A DNA stretch of 36,776 bases from Streptomyces sp. PT12 (GTDB lineage: Bacteria > Actinomycetota > Actinomycetes > Streptomycetales > Streptomycetaceae). Shown piece by piece: positions 1 through 11,400 of the stretch (its first letter is position 1; each line of letters opens with the position of its first letter). The position numbers were made by a program, and so were the translations under genes. The stretch is from assembly GCF_003311645.1 (NCBI RefSeq), contig NZ_QEST01000111.1, positions 1 to 36,776 of the forward strand, in the 5' to 3' direction. Under the pieces are notes generated by a model that did no database searches, was not told where the DNA came from, and was given only the letters and a program-made list of their open reading frames with translations.

Positions 1-2640
1 GGCCACGCCGTCGACCTGCCCACCTACGCCTTCCAGCACCGCCGCTACTGGCTCGTCGACGAGAGCACCCCCGCCGATGCCGCCCTGGCGGGCCTGGGCG
101 CCGCCGACCATCCGCTGCTCGGCGCCGCCATGTCCCTGGCCAGCGGCGCGGCCACCGTGCTCACCGGTCGCTGGTCCCTCGCCAGCCACCCCTGGCTGGC
201 CGACCACGCCGTGCGCGGCACCGTGCTCGTCCCCGGGACCGCCTTTGTCGAGCTGGCCACCCGCGCCAGCGACGAGGTCGGCTGCGGCCTCGTCGAAGAA
301 CTCACCCTGAGCACACCCCTGTTGATGCCCGAGACCGGCGCCGTCGACCTCCAGGTCGTCGTCGGAGCGCCCGACGGCGAGGGCCGCCGCCCCCTGGACA
401 TCTACGCCAGGCCCTCCGACGCCGGACCCGACACGGCCTGGACGCCGCACGGCACCGGAACCCTGGCCGACGACGCCCCCGCCCCCGCGTTCGACCTGCG
501 CGCCTGGCCGCCCGACGGCGCGACGCGCGTCCCCCTCGACGGCTTCTACCCCGCCCTGGCCGAGCGCGGCTACGACTACGGCCCGGCGTTCCAAGGGCTG
601 CGGGCGGTATGGCGGCGCGGGGACGAGACCTTCGCCGAGGTCGCCGCCGACGCCGTGGACCCCGTCGGCTATCTCCTCCACCCCGCGCTCCTCGACACCG
701 GCCTGCACGCCGCGCTGGCCACCACCCTCGCCGGGGCGGGCGTGGGGGAGCGCGGCAACCGGCTGCCGTTCTCCTGGCGCGGCGTCGCCGTGCACGCGAC
801 CGGCGCGGGCGAGCTGCGCGTGCGGCTCGCCCCCGCGGGCCCCGACGGCACCGACCTCACGGTGACCGTCGGCGACGCGAAGGGCGCCCCCGTGGCCACC
901 GTCGACACCCTCGCCACTCGTGAACTGCCCCACGAACACGCGGCGGTGAACGGAGGCGGCGCAACGGGCGACGCCCTCTTCCACGTCGACTGGACGCCCG
1001 CCCCCGCGAAGGAGACCACCGCCGCACCCGCCGTTCTCCACCCCGTCGAACTCCTCGACGAACGCGGCCTGTTGGCGGCGCTCGACCGGCTCGCCGCCCA
1101 ACGGCCGCTGCCCGACGCCGTAATGGTCGCCTGCCCCTCGCCCGGCGAGGCGACGGGCCCCGCGCCCAAGCGGGTCAGGGCCGTGCTGGAGCCGCTGACC
1201 CGGCTGCTGCGCCACTGGCTCGCCGACGAGCGGTTCGCCGCGTCGCGGCTCGTCGTCACCACCCGGGGCGCGGTCCCCGCGGGCACGGGCGACGCCGACC
1301 CGCTGCAAGCTCCCGTGTGGGGCCTGGTGCGCGCCGCGCGCGCCGAGCACCCCGACCGGCTGGTCCTCGCCGACCTCGACCCGGCCGCCGACACCGCGGA
1401 GGCGGCCGACCTCGGCGCCGGACTCGCCCTGGACGAGCCGGAGTTCGCCCTGCGCGACGGCGCCGTCCTAGTGCCGCGGCTGGCCCGCGCCGACACCACC
1501 GACGACCGGCCGCCCGCCGCCTTCGGCACCGGCGCCGTCCTCGTCACCGGCGCGGCCGGAACGCTCGGCGCCCTCGTCGCCCGCCACCTGGTCACCGACC
1601 ACGGCGTGCGCGAGCTGATCCTCGTCGGCCGCTCCGGCGTACCCGCCGACCAGATCGCCGAGTTGGCGGAGCTGGGCGCCACCGTCCACGCCAGGGCGTG
1701 CGACGCCGCCGACCGCGACGCCCTCGCGGCCCTCATCGCCGACGCCCGCGCCCCGCTGACCGGCGTCGTCCACGCCGCGGGAGCGCTCGACGACGGGCTC
1801 ATCGCCGACCTCACGCCCGACCGGCTCGACGCGGTGCTGCGCCCCAAGGCGGACGCCGCCTGGCACCTCCACGAGCTGACCCGTGACGCGGACCTCTCGG
1901 CGTTCGTCCTCTTCTCCTCCGCCTCCGGCGTCCTCGGCAACGCGGGACAGGCCAACTACGCGGCGGCCAACGCCTTTCTCGACGCCCTCGCCCACCGCAG
2001 GCGGACCCTCGGCCTGCCCGCGCAGTCCCTCGCCTGGGGCCTGTGGGCCCCCACCAGCGCCCTCACCGGCCGCCTCGGCGACGCCGACCTGGCCCGCCTC
2101 ACCCGCCTCGGCGTCCTGCCCATGACCGCGCCCCAGGGCCTCGCTCTCCTCGACGCCGCACTGGCCTGCGGCGCCCCCGCGCTGGTCCCCGCCCGCCTCG
2201 ACCTCACCGCCCCACGCGACACCGAGCCACGGGCGTTGCTGCGCGGCCTCGTCAGAGCCAGACCCCGGCGCAGGACCGCTGCCACCACCGCCATCGCCGC
2301 CACCATCACCACCGCCACCATCACCACCGCCACCATCACCACCGCCACCAGCGGCGACGCCGACGACGGCCTCGCCCGCCGCCTCGCCGCGATGGACGAG
2401 CGGGCCGCACTCGCCCACCTCGGCGCGCTCGTGCGGGCCGAGGTCGCCACCGTGCTCGGCCACGCCGAGCTGCCCCAGGGCGACGCCGAACGCCCCTTCA
2501 GGGACCTGGGGTTCGACTCCCTCACGGCCGTCGAGCTGCGCAACCGCCTCTCCGCCGCCACAGGGCTCAGGCTCCCCGCCACCCTCGTCTTCGACCACCC
2601 ACGGCCCCGCGCCCTCGTCCACTTTCTGCGCGCCCAACTC
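1..2640 (+). other. PKS module A (partial): AT tail-DH-KR-ACP
   Basis: DH spans about 109-910. Its catalytic His lies in [10 protein letters not shown] (His codon 205-207), and its catalytic Asp is at 694-696 in an LLDTGLHA motif, so it looks active. KR spans about 970-2130. It has the NADPH loop TGAAGTLG (1546-1569), an LDD motif (1786-1794) marking a B-type KR, and the active Tyr at 1957-1959. The ACP has GFDSL with its phosphopantetheine Ser at 2518-2520. The AT is cut off, so the extender unit cannot be read here. Expected outcome is a B-type hydroxyl that is then dehydrated to a trans double bond. Confidence 0.93.
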
Positions 2641-5600
2641 GCGGGCGGACAGCGGGACATCCCCGATGCCCCCACCCCCGGCGCCGCCGCGCCCGCCGAG
2701 GAGCCCATCGCCATCGTCGCCATGAGCTGCCGCTACCCGGGCGGAGTCGAGACCCCCGAGGACCTGTGGCGCCTGGTCGCCTCGGGCGCCGACGTCATCG
2801 ACGAGGCTCCACGCGACCGCGGCTGGGACCTCGCCTCCCGCTACGACCCCACCCCGGGCGTGCCGGGGCGCACCTACGTCACCCGCGGCGGATTCCTGCG
2901 CGGGCACGCGGAGTTCGACGCCGAGCTGTTCGGCGTCTCGCCCCGCGAGGCCCTGGCGATGGACCCCCAGCAGCGGCTGCTGCTCCAGACCGCGTGGGAG
3001 GCGTTCGAACGCGCCGGGCTCGACCCCTCCTCGCTGCGCGGCTCCCGCACCGGCGTGTTCGCCGGGCTCATGTACCACGACTACGGCACCCGGCTGCGCG
3101 CCGTGCCCGAGGACGTCGAGGGCTACCTCGGCAACGGCACCGCGGGCAGCGTCGCCTCGGGCCGCGTCGCCTATACGTTCGGCCTCGAAGGACCGGCCGT
3201 CACCGTCGACACCGCCTGCTCGTCCTCCCTGGTCGCGCTGCACCTGGCCATCGGGGCGCTGCGGCGCGGCGAGTGCTCGCTCGCGCTGGCCGGGGGAGTG
3301 ACCGTCATGTCGTCGGTCGGCACCTTCCTTGAGTTCAGCCGCCAGCGGGCCATCGCGCCCGACGCCCGCTGCAAGGCGTTCTCCGCCGAGGCCGACGGCG
3401 CCGGATTCGCCGAGGGCGCGGGGCTGTTGCTCGTCGAACGCCTCTCCGACGCCCGGCGCAACGGCCACCCCGTGCTCGCCGTCGTCCGCGGCTCGGCCGT
3501 CAACCAGGACGGCGCTTCCAACGGCATGACCGCCCCCAGCGGCCCCGCCCAGCAGGGCGTGATCCGCGCCGCTCTCGCCGACGCCCGCCTCACGCCCGGG
3601 CAGGTGGACGCCGTCGAGGCCCATGGCACGGGAACGCCCCTGGGCGACCCCATCGAGGCGGGCGCCCTGCTGGCCACCTACGGCCAGGACCGCAAGGACC
3701 AACGCCCCCTCGCCATCGGCACGTTGAAGTCCAACATCGGCCATGCCCAGGCCGCGGCCGGGGTCGGCGGCGTCATCAAGATGGTGATGGCGCTGCGCGA
3801 GGAGCTGCTGCCGCCCACCCTCCACGCCGAACGCCCCTCGCCCCACATCGACTGGGCCGCGGGCAGCGTCCGCCTGCTCACCGACCCCACCCCCTGGCCC
3901 CGGGGCGATGCGCCCCGCAGGGCCGGGGTCTCCTCCTTCGGCGTGAGCGGCACCAACGCCCACGTGATCCTCGAAGAGGCCCCGCCCGCCCAGGAGGTGA
4001 CCGAGCCGGAGCCGGAGGGGGCCGACCCGGTCGTGCCCTGGGTCCTCTCCGCCGCGACTCCCACCGGGCTGCGCGCCCAGGCCGAGCGGCTGCGCGACCA
4101 CCTGGCCAGGCACCCGGGCCCGCGCCCCCTCGACATCGCCCACTCGCTGGCCACCACCCGCGCCGCGCTGGAGCACCGCGCCGTGGTCACCGGCGCCGAC
4201 CTGCCCGAACTCCTCGCCGGACTCGAGGCGTTGACCCTCACCGGGGCGGTCTCCCGCGGCCGAGGCAAGGTGGCGTTCCTCTTCCCGGGCCAGGGCGCCC
4301 AGCGCCCCGGCACGGGCCGCGAACTCCACGCGGCCTTCCCCGCGTTCGCCGAGGCGTTCGACGCGGCGCTCGCCGCGCTCGGCGCTTCCATGGACGCCGA
4401 ACGGCTGCGCGCCGCCCTGTGGGGCGACGACCCGGACGCGCTCGACCGCACCGAGGTGGCGCAGCCCGCGCTGTTCGCGGTCGGCGTCGCGCTCGCCCGG
4501 CTGCTCGAATCCTGGGGTGTCGTCCCCGAGTTGCTGGCCGGGCACTCGGTCGGCGAGCTCGCCGCCGCCCACCTCGCCGGGGTCATCGACCTGCCCACCG
4601 CCGCACGCCTGGTCGCCGCGCGCGGCCGCCTCATGGGCCAACTCGACGGCGACGCGGGCGAGATGGTGGCGGTCGAGGCCCCCGAGGCCGAGGCCCGCGC
4701 CCACCTCGTCCCCGGAGTCGACCTGGCCGCGGTCAACGGCCCCACCTCCGTCGTGCTCTCCGGCGAGCGCCACGCCGTGCGCCAAGTCGCGGACCACTTC
4801 GCCCGCCTCGGGCGGCGCACCAAGCGGCTGCGCGTCAGCCACGCGTTCCACTCGCCGCTCATGGAGCCCGCCCTCGACGCCCTGCACGCCGTGGCCGCCG
4901 ACCTCACCTACGCACCGCCGCGCGTTCCGCTGATCTCCGGGCTCACCGGCGGCCCGGTCGGCGACGAGGCGTGCCGACCGGAGTTCTGGGTGCGGCACGT
5001 CCGCGAGCCCGTGCGGTTCGGGGATGCCGCCCGCGCCCTGTACGAGGCGGGCGCGCGCACGTTCCTCGACCTCGGCTCCCCCGGCGACCTCGCCGCCCTC
5101 GCGCACCGCGCCCTCGACGGGCTCGTGGGCGGCGTCGAGGCGGCGTCGCTGCCGGTGCTGCGCGGCCCGGGCGCTCCCGGCGCTCCCGGTGGTCCCGACC
5201 GCCCCCGCGGGCCCGGAGGCGAGCGCCGCGCGGTGATCGCGACGGCCGGGGCCCTGTTCACCCGCGGCGTCCCCGTGGACTTCGCGCCCCTGCTCGCCGG
5301 TGGCCGACGCGTCGAGCTGCCCACCTACGCGTTCCAGCGCACCCGGTACTGGCTCGAACCTGACGGCGCCGCGGGGGACGTGGCCGCCGTCGGCCTCACG
5401 CCCGCCGACCATCCGCTCCTGGGCGCCGCGGTGGGCCTGCCGGAGTCCGAAGGGCACCTGTTCACCGGGCGGCTCGCCCTCGGCACCCACGGCTGGCTCG
5501 CCGACCACGCCGTGCACGGCGCCACGCTGCTGCCCGGCACCGCGTTCCTTGAACTCGCCCTGCACGCGGGCCGGTCGCTCGACTGCGCCCGCGTCGCCGA

Positions 5601-8211
5601 ACTCACCCTGGAGACGCCCCTGGTGCTGCCCGAACGCGGCGGCGTCCACCTCAGGCTCACCGCCGCGGCCCCCGACGCCGACGGGGCGCGCCAGCTGACC
5701 GTGCACTCCCGCCCCGACGACGACCAGGACGCCCCCTGGACCCGGCACGCCACGGGCCGCCTCGCCCCCGACGCCGCCGAGCCACCCGACCCCGCCGACC
5801 CACGCGCCCCCTGGCCGCCCCCCGGCGCCAAGCCCGTCCCCCTCACCGGCCTCCACGACCGGCTCGACGCGGCGGGCCTCTCCTACGGCCCCGCCTTCCG
5901 CGGCCTGCACGCCGTGTGGCGGCGCGGCCACGAGATCCTCGCCGAGGTCATGCCACCCGAGGAATCAGCCCCTGACACCCACGCGTTCGGCCTCCACCCC
6001 GCTCTCCTGGACGCCGCCCTGCGCGCCGTCGGCGCCGCCGCGGGGCCCGAAGCCGCGCGGCTGCCGTTCTCCTGGAACGGCGTGACCCTGCACACCGCGG
6101 GGGCCGCCGCGCTGCGGGTGCGGCTCACCCCCGAGGGACCGGGCGCCTGGTCCGTGCGCGCCACCGATGCGCGCGGCGTTCCCGTGCTGTCCGCCGACGC
6201 CCTGGCCACCCGCCCCGTCACCGCGGCCCGCATCGACGCCGCGCGTGGCGGGGCGCGGCCCGAACTGCTCCAGATGGAGTGGGCCGAGCTGCCCGTTCCG
6301 CCGCCCGGCGACGCCGCGTTCCGCTGCGCGGACATCGGCGGCCTGCGGCGCGCCCTGGACGCCGGGGCGCCGCTGCCGCCCGTCGTCCACCTGCCGCTCG
6401 GCGGACGGCCCGTTGAGGAAACCCTGTTCAACGCGCTGACCGCGCTCAAGGAGTGGCTGGCAGACCGGCGATTCGCCGCCTCACGCCTGGTGCTCGTCAC
6501 CTCGGGCGCCGTCGCGACCGGCCCCGACGACGAGCTGACCGACCCCGCGGGGGCGGCCGTTCGCGGCCTGGCCCGCTCCGCGGCGACCGAGCACCCCGGG
6601 CGGCTCGTCATCGCCGACGTCGACGACCCCGGCGACGCCGAAGGAACGGCCAAGGCCGCCGCACTCGCCGCCGCGAGCGGCGAGCTTGAGGTCGCCGTCC
6701 GCGCGGGACGGCTGCTCGCCCCCAGGCTCGCCCCCGCGCCCGCGCGCCCGGCGCCCGCCGCACCCGCGCCCGACGACGCCCCCGACGACGCCCCCAACGG
6801 CGCGCTCACCGCCGCGCGTTGGGACCCCGAGGGCACCGTGCTGATCACCGGCGCGGGCGGCGCCATCGGCCGCCACATCGCCCGGCACCTCGCCACCGCC
6901 CACGGCGTGCGGCACCTGCTGCTCCTCGGCCGCCGCGGCGCCGCCACCCCCGGCGCCGACGCCCTGACCGCCCAGCTCGCCGCCGCCGGAGCCAGCACCA
7001 CCTGGGCCGCGTGCGACGCCGCCGACCGCGGCGCCCTCGCCGCCGCCCTCGCCGCCGTGCCCCCCGACCGGCCGCTGCGCGGCGTCGTCCACGCGGCGGG
7101 CGTCCTCGCCGACGGCGTGATCACCGCCCTCACCGGCGAACGCCTCGCCGAGGCTCTGCGCCCCAAGGTCGCCGCGGCCCGCCACCTCGACGACCTCACC
7201 GCGGACGCGAAGCTCTCCGCGTTCGTGCTGTTCTCCTCCGCCGCCGGGCTGTTCGGCTCGGCGGGGCAGGGCGGCTACGCCGCCGCCAACGCCTACCTCG
7301 ACGCCCTCGCCACCCGGCGCCGCGCCCGCGGCCTGCCCGGACTCTCCCTGGCCTGGGGCCTGTGGGACGGCGGCACCAACGGCGCCGGACCTGAGCAGGG
7401 CGACGGTGCGGGCGGCATGGGCGCCACCCTCGGCGCCACGGAGCTACGCCGCCTCACCAGGACCGGCGTCGGCGCCCTCACCCCCACCGAGGCGCTGACC
7501 CTGTTCGACGCCGCGTGCGCCTCCACCGCACCCGTCCTGGCACCACTGCGCCTCGAACCCGCCGCGCTCCGCGCCGCCGTTCGCGCAGGGGAGGCCGAAG
7601 TCCCGCCGCTGCTCAGGGCGTTGGTGCCCATCCCCGGACGCGTCACGGGCACGCCGCGCGCCCAGGGGCCGAGGGACCTCACCGACCGGCTCGCCGGGCT
7701 CCCCGAGGCCGAGCGCGACCGCGTCGTGCTCGAGGCGGTGCGACGCGACGTCGCCGCTGTCCTCGGCCATGGCAGGCCCGAGACCGTCGAGCCCCAACGC
7801 GCCTTCAAGGACGTCGGGTTCGACTCCCTTGCCGCCGTCGAGCTGCGCAACCGGCTGAGCAGGGCCACCGGCCTCACCCTCGACGCCTCCCTCGTCTTCG
7901 ACCACCCCACCCCCGCCGCCGTCGCCGCCCATCTGCGCACCCTGCTGCTGCCCCGACCCCGCGGCACCCACGGCACGACCGATCCCCTGACGGCCCAACT
8001 CGACCGCCTGGAAGCCGCCTTGGCCGCGCTCGACCAGGACGACATCGCCCGCCTCGGCGTCCTGCCCCGGCTCCGCGATGTCCTGACCCGCTACGGCAAC
8101 GCCGCCCCCGGCATCGCCGCGCCGGACGGCGCCCCGCTCGCCGACCGGCTCCAACAGGCCACCGACGAACAGCTGTTCAGCATGGTCGACCAGGACCTCG
8201 GCATCGACTGA
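1..8211 (+). CDS. Modular type I polyketide synthase, 5'-truncated (PKS1)
   Basis: The frame is already open at base 1 and stops with TGA at 8209-8211, giving 2736 visible residues; the true start lies upstream of the window. The first residues carry the [11 protein letters not shown] motif that follows an AT domain. Visible order is AT tail, DH, KR, ACP, then KS, AT, DH, KR, ACP, then a C-terminal docking domain. It is a cytosolic megasynthase that adds two extender units and, with KR and DH in both modules, should leave two conjugated double bonds. No ER, methyltransferase or thioesterase domain is seen, so the chain is passed on. The docking type fits the next gene 95 bp downstream, and the two are probably co-transcribed. 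Oddities are a 15-bp in-frame repeat before the first ACP and a His-to-Arg change in the second DH. PKS identity is certain; the product is inferred. Confidence 0.97.
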   Translation, partial: GHAVDLPTYAFQHRRYWLVDESTPADAALAGLGAADHPLLGAAMSLASGAATVLTGRWSLASHPWLADHAVRGTVLVPGTAFVELATRASDEVGCGLVEELTLSTPLLMPETGAVDLQVVVGAPDGEGRRPLDIYARPSDAGPDTAWTPHGTGTLADDAPAPAFDLRAWPPDGATRVPLDGFYPALAERGYDYGPAFQGLRAVWRRGDETFAEVAADAVDPVGYLLHPALLDTGLHAALATTLAGAGVGERGNRLPFSWRGVAVHATGAGELRVRLAPAGPDGTDLTVTVGDAKGAPVATVDTLATRELPHEHAAVNGGGATGDALFHVDWTPAPAKETTAAPAVLHPVELLDERGLLAALDRLAAQRPLPDAVMVACPSPGEATGPAPKRVRAVLEPLTRLLRHWLADERFAASRLVVTTRGAVPAGTGDADPLQAPVWGLVRAARAEHPDRLVLADLDPAADTAEAADLGAGLALDEPEFALRDGAVLVPRLARADTTDDRPPAAFGTGAVLVTGAAGTLGALVARHLVTDHGVRELILVGRSGVPADQIAELAELGATVHARACDAADRDALAALIADARAPLTGVVHAAGALDDGLIADLTPDRLDAVLRPKADAAWHLHELTRDADLSAFVLFSSASGVLGNAGQANYAAANAFLDALAHRRRTLGLPAQSLAWGLWAPTSALTGRLGDADLARLTRLGVLPMTAPQGLALLDAALACGAPALVPARLDLTAPRDTEPRALLRGLVRARPRRRTAATTAIAATITTATITTATITTATSGDADDGLARRLAAMDERAALAHLGALVRAEVATVLGHAELPQGDAERPFRDLGFDSLTAVELRNRLSAATGLRLPATLVFDHPRPRALVHFLRAQLAGGQRDIPDAPTPGAAAPAEEPIAIVAMSCRYPGGVETPEDLWRLVASGADVIDEAPRDRGWDLASRYDPTPGVPGRTYVTRGGFLRGHAEFDAELFGVSPREALAMDPQQRLLLQTAWEAFERAGLDPSSLRGSRTGVFAGLMYHDYGTRLRAVPEDVEGYLGNGTAGSVASGRVAYTFGLEGPAVTVDTACSSSLVALHLAIGALRRGECSLALAGGVTVMSSVGTFLEFSRQRAIAPDARCKAFSAEADGAGFAEGAGLLLVERLSDARRNGHPVLAVVRGSAVNQDGASNGMTAPSGPAQQGVIRAALADARLTPGQVDAVEAHGTGTPLGDPIEAGALLATYGQDRKDQRPLAIGTLKSNIGHAQAAAGVGGVIKMVMALREELLPPTLHAERPSPHIDWAAGSVRLLTDPTPWPRGDAPRRAGVSSFGVSGTNAHVILEEAPPAQEVTEPEPEGADPVVPWVLSAATPTGLRAQAERLRDHLARHPGPRPLDIAHSLATTRAALEHRAVVTGADLPELLAGLEALTLTGAVSRGRGKVAFLFPGQGAQRPGTGRELHAAFPAFAEAFDAALAALGASMDAERLRAALWGDDPDALDRTEVAQPALFAVGVALARLLESWGVVPELLAGHSVGELAAAHLAGVIDLPTAARLVAARGRLMGQLDGDAGEMVAVEAPEAEARAHLVPGVDLAAVNGPTSVVLSGERHAVRQVADHFARLGRRTKRLRVSHAFHSPLMEPALDALHAVAADLTYAPPRVPLISGLTGGPVGDEACRPEFWVRHVREPVRFGDAARALYEAGARTFLDLGSPGDLAALAHRALDGLVGGVEAASLPVLRGPGAPGAPGGPDRPRGPGGERRAVIATAGALFTRGVPVDFAPLLAGGRRVELPTYAFQRTRYWLEPDGAAGDVAAVGLTPADHPLLGAAVGLPESEGHLFTGRLALGTHGWLADHAVHGATLLPGTAFLELALHAGRSLDCARVAELTLETPLVLPERGGVHLRLTAAAPDADGARQLTVHSRPDDDQDAPWTRHATGRLAPDAAEPPDPADPRAPWPPPGAKPVPLTGLHDRLDAAGLSYGPAFRGLHAVWRRGHEILAEVMPPEESAPDTHAFGLHPALLDAALRAVGAAAGPEAARLPFSWNGVTLHTAGAAALRVRLTPEGPGAWSVRATDARGVPVLSADALATRPVTAARIDAARGGARPELLQMEWAELPVPPPGDAAFRCADIGGLRRALDAGAPLPPVVHLPLGGRPVEETLFNALTALKEWLADRRFAASRLVLVTSGAVATGPDDELTDPAGAAVRGLARSAATEHPGRLVIADVDDPGDAEGTAKAAALAAASGELEVAVRAGRLLAPRLAPAPARPAPAAPAPDDAPDDAPNGALTAARWDPEGTVLITGAGGAIGRHIARHLATAHGVRHLLLLGRRGAATPGADALTAQLAAAGASTTWAACDAADRGALAAALAAVPPDRPLRGVVHAAGVLADGVITALTGERLAEALRPKVAAARHLDDLTADAKLSAFVLFSSAAGLFGSAGQGGYAAANAYLDALATRRRARGLPGLSLAWGLWDGGTNGAGPEQGDGAGGMGATLGATELRRLTRTGVGALTPTEALTLFDAACASTAPVLAPLRLEPAALRAAVRAGEAEVPPLLRALVPIPGRVTGTPRAQGPRDLTDRLAGLPEAERDRVVLEAVRRDVAAVLGHGRPETVEPQRAFKDVGFDSLAAVELRNRLSRATGLTLDASLVFDHPTPAAVAAHLRTLLLPRPRGTHGTTDPLTAQLDRLEAALAALDQDDIARLGVLPRLRDVLTRYGNAAPGIAAPDGAPLADRLQQATDEQLFSMVDQDLGID
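2299..2343 (+). repeat. 15-bp in-frame minisatellite, KR-ACP linker of module A
   Basis: Three perfect copies of gccaccatcaccacc, with partial copies on the left side from 2281. They encode repeated Ala-Thr-Ile-Thr-Thr between KR and ACP, a flexible linker where length change is tolerated. Confidence 0.9.
2698..7950 (+). other. PKS module B: KS-AT(malonyl)-DH-KR-ACP
   Basis: KS spans about 2698-3980, with DTACSSS (Cys 3217-3219), EAHGTGT and [10 protein letters not shown] spans about 4270-5200, with GHSVGE (Ser 4546-4548) and HAFH (4840-4851), the malonyl-CoA signature. DH spans about 5400-6230. Its His motif [10 protein letters not shown] is intact (5506-5508) and its Asp is at 6010-6012, but the usual DxxxH/Q reads DAALR, with Arg at 6022-6024. 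KR spans about 6270-7470, with TGAGGAIG (from 6847) and LAD in place of LDD (7105-7113). The LAD keeps the more conserved last Asp, so this is still B-type; the active Tyr is at 7276-7278. The ACP Ser is at 7825-7827. If the DH tolerates the Arg, the module adds a plain CH=CH unit. Confidence 0.93.
7960..8208 (+). other. C-terminal docking domain of PKS1
   Basis: After the ACP come two predicted helices, [17 protein letters not shown] and a second one, and then the tail [15 protein letters not shown]. This is the common DEBS-type (class 1a) tail that pairs with N-termini of the [13 protein letters not shown] type. That N-terminus is the start of the next gene, supporting direct PKS1-to-PKS2 transfer. 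Confidence 0.8.
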
Positions 8212-8217
8212 GACCAA

Positions 8218-8265
8218 CCGACGCATCGAACAGCCGATGCATCGAACGACCGACGCATCGAACCA
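8218..8265 (+). repeat. Three 16-bp tandem repeats between PKS1 and PKS2
   Basis: Three head-to-tail copies at 8218-8233, 8234-8249 and 8250-8265 with consensus ccgaYgcatcgaacNN. The middle copy contains the 10-bp palindrome cgatgcatcg. The array fills half of the 95-bp intergenic gap, starts 7 bases after the PKS1 stop and ends 41 bases before the PKS2 ATG. No terminator hairpin or promoter is apparent in the gap, so read-through transcription is likely. Confidence 0.9.
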
Positions 8266-8306
8266 ACAAGGACCAAGGACCCCAACCACCGAAGACGGCG
8301 GGCGCG

Positions 8307-8405
8307 ATGAGCAACGAAGAGAAGTTCCGCGACTACCTGAAGCGCGTCATGGCCGAGCTCGACCAGACCAGGCGCCGCCTCGCCGAGGTCGAGGGCGCCG
8401 CCCAC
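8307..8405 (+). other. N-terminal docking domain of PKS2 (class 1a type)
   Basis: Residues 1-33 form a charged heptad-like helix, [18 protein letters not shown], that ends just before the KS start (EPIAVVAM). This is the usual partner of the ATDE..F..(I/V)D..LG tail seen at the end of PKS1. Confidence 0.85.
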
Positions 8406-11400
8406 GAGCCCATCGCCGTGGTCGCCATGGCCTGCCGCTTCCCCGGCGGCGTGCGCTCGCCCGAGGACCTGTGGGCGCTGCTCGAACGCCGCGGCGACGC
8501 CATCACCCCGTTCCCCGAGGACCGCGGCTGGGACCTCGACGCGCTGCGCGCCCTCGACCCCGGCACCCCCGGCGCCTCCACCGCGCACGAGGGCGGATTC
8601 CTGCACGACGCGGGCGAGTTCGACCCCGCGTTCTTCGGGATCTCGCCGCGCGAGGCCCTGGCCACCGACCCCCAGCAACGCCTGCTGCTCGAGACCGCGT
8701 GGGAGGCGTTCGAACGCGCCGGGATCGACCCCGCCACCCTCCGCGGCTCCCGCACCGGCGTCTTCGCGGGCGTCATGTACCACGACTACGGCTCGGGCGC
8801 CGCCCAGCCGCCGCCCGGCGTCGAGGGCTACCTCGGCAACGGCACCGCGGGCAGCGTCGCCTCGGGCCGCGTCGCCTACACGTTCGGCCTCGAAGGCCCC
8901 GCCGTCACCGTCGACACCGCCTGCTCCTCCTCCCTGGTCGCCCTGCACTGGGCCTGCCAGGCGCTGCGCCGCGACGAGTGCTCCCACGCCCTGGCAGGCG
9001 GCGTCACCGTGATGGCGACGCCCGAGACGTTCGTGGAGTTCAGCAGGCAGCGCGGCCTCGCGCCCGACGGCCGCTGCAAGCCCTACGCCGACGCGGCCGA
9101 CGGCACCGGCTGGGGCGAGGGCGCCGGACTCCTCCTGCTGCGGCGGCTCTCCGACGCCCGCCGCGACGGCCAGCCCGTACTGGCCGTCATCCGCGGCTCC
9201 GCCGTCAACTCCGACGGCGCGTCCAACGGCCTCACCGCACCCAACGGCCCCTCCCAACGCCGCGTCATCCGCGCCGCGTTGACCGACGCCGGACTCGCCC
9301 CCCACCAGGTGGACCTGGTCGAGGGACACGGCACGGGCACCGCGCTCGGCGACCCCATCGAGGCCGGTGCGCTGCTCGCCACCTACGGCCACGACCGCGG
9401 CCCCGACAACCCCCTGTGGCTCGGCTCGGTCAAGTCGAACCTCGGCCACACCCAGGCCGCCGCCGGGGTCGCGGGCGTCATCAAGGCCGTGCTCGCCCTG
9501 CGCCACGCCCGCATGCCCGCCACCCTCCACATCGACCGGCCCTCGCCCCGTGTCGACTGGGCGGCGGGCGCCGTCCGGCTGCTCACCGAGGCCAGGAACT
9601 GGAACGCCGAAGAGCCGCGCCGCGCCGCCGTCTCGTCGTTCGGCATCAGCGGCACCAACGCCCATGTCGTCATCGAACAGGCCCCTCGGGCTCCTCAGGC
9701 CACGCCCGAGAAGCACGGAGCCGACGAGAAGCACGGAGCCGACGAGAAGCACGGAGCCGACGAGAACCGCGCCAGGGCCCGGCCCGTGCCCTGGCTGCTC
9801 TCCGGCGCCTCCGAGGCCGCGCTGCGCGCCCAGGCCCGCAGGCTCCTCGCCCACGCCACCGCTCACCCCGGCACCCCGCCCGCCGCCCTCGGCCACGCCC
9901 TGGCCACCGGAAGGGCGACGCTCGACCACCGCGCCGCCGTGCTGGCCCCCGACCGCGACGGCCTGCTCGACGGCCTCGCGGCCCTCGCCGACGACCGCCC
10001 CGCCCCCGGTCTCGTGACCGGGCGCGCGGCCCCGGGATCCGGCGGCAGGCCCGTGTTCGTCTTCCCGGGCCAGGGCTCCCAGTGGGCCGGAATGGCCGCC
10101 CAACTCCTCGACACCACACCCGCGTTCGCCCAGGCGATCGACGACTGCGCCGCCGCGCTCGCGCCCCACACCGACTGGTCGCTCACCGACGTGCTGCGCG
10201 GCGCGGACGGCGCGCCACCGCTCGACCGCGTCGACGTCGTGCAGCCCGCGCTGTTCGCCGTCATGGTCTCCCTCGCCGCCCTGTGGCGCGCCCACGGCGT
10301 CGAACCCGGCGCCGTCGTCGGCCACTCCCAGGGCGAGATCGCCGCCGCCTGCGTCGCGGGCGCCCTCTCCCTCGACGACGCCGCCCGCGTGGTCGCCCTG
10401 CGCTCCCGCGCCCTGCGCCGCCTGACCGGGCGCGGCGGCATGCTCACCCTCGCCCTCCCCGCGGCCGACGTGCCCGGACTGCTCGCGCCCTGGCACCGGC
10501 ACCTGGCCATCGCCGCCGTCAACGGCCCCTCCACCGTGGTCATTTCGGGAGACGGCGACGCCCTGGACGCGCTGGGCGCCGCCGCCGAGGAACGCGGCGT
10601 GCGGGCCCGGCGCGTCCCGGTGGACTACGCGTCACACTGCGCGCACGTCGAGGCCGTCCAGGCGACCCTGCTGACCGAGCTGGCCGGGATCGCCCCGCGC
10701 CCCGCCACGGTGCCGTTCCACTCCACCGTCACCGGCGAGGCGTTCGACACCACCGGGCTCGACGCCGCCTACTGGTACCGCAACCTGCGCGGCACCGTCC
10801 GCTTCGACGCCGCCGTGCGGTCGCTGCTCGACGCGGGCTTCTCCGCGTTCATCGAGGTCAGCCCCCACCCCGTGCTCACCGCCGCCCTCGGGGACACCGC
10901 CGAGGACGTCGCCGGGAACACCGCGGGGGGCACCGGTGAGGACGGCGGCGCCCCGGCCGTCGTCGTCGGCTCGCTGCGGCGCGGCCAGGGCGGCCCCGAA
11001 CGCTTCCTGGCGTCGCTCGCCGACGCACACGTCCACGGCGTGCCCGTCGACTGGACCCGCGCGTTCCCGGGCGGGGCCGCCGACCCCGCCGTGCGCGCGG
11101 CCCTCCCCACCTACGCCTTCCAACGCGCCCGCTACTGGCTGGAGTCCACGGGAGCCCTGGACGCCCGCGACGCCGCCGCACGGCTGGGCCAGCGGGCCGC
11201 GGACCACCCGCTGCTCGGCGCCGTGGTGACCCTCGCCGACGCCGAAGGGCTGCTGATGACCGGCCGCCTCGCGCTGCGCGGCCACCCGTGGCTCGCCGAC
11301 CACGCCGTGCTCGGCCGCCCGGTGCTGCCGGGGACGGCGTTCGTCGAGCTGGCACTGCGCGCGGGCGAGGCCGCGGGCTGCGACCACCTCACCGAACTCA

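Noticed and set aside
1468-5931. Long open frame antisense to PKS1, with others like it at 8091-10502, 12057-14558 and 31543-36666.
   Set aside because: High-GC DNA gives long stop-free antisense frames. Translations are Gly/Ala/Arg-rich with no family motif, while the plus-strand frame is a clear PKS throughout.
7105-7113. Module B KR scored as A-type because LDD reads LAD.
   Set aside because: The last Asp of the motif, the most conserved one, is kept, and there is no diagnostic A-type Trp, so B-type remains the better call.
8218-8265. CRISPR array or attachment site in the PKS1-PKS2 gap.
   Set aside because: The units are directly adjacent with no unique spacers, and no integrase or cas gene is present.
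7515-8306. Upstream in-frame extension of PKS2.
   Set aside because: It overlaps the ACP and docking end of PKS1 in another frame and reads as Arg/Pro-rich noise. The docking helix at 8307 is the natural N-terminus.
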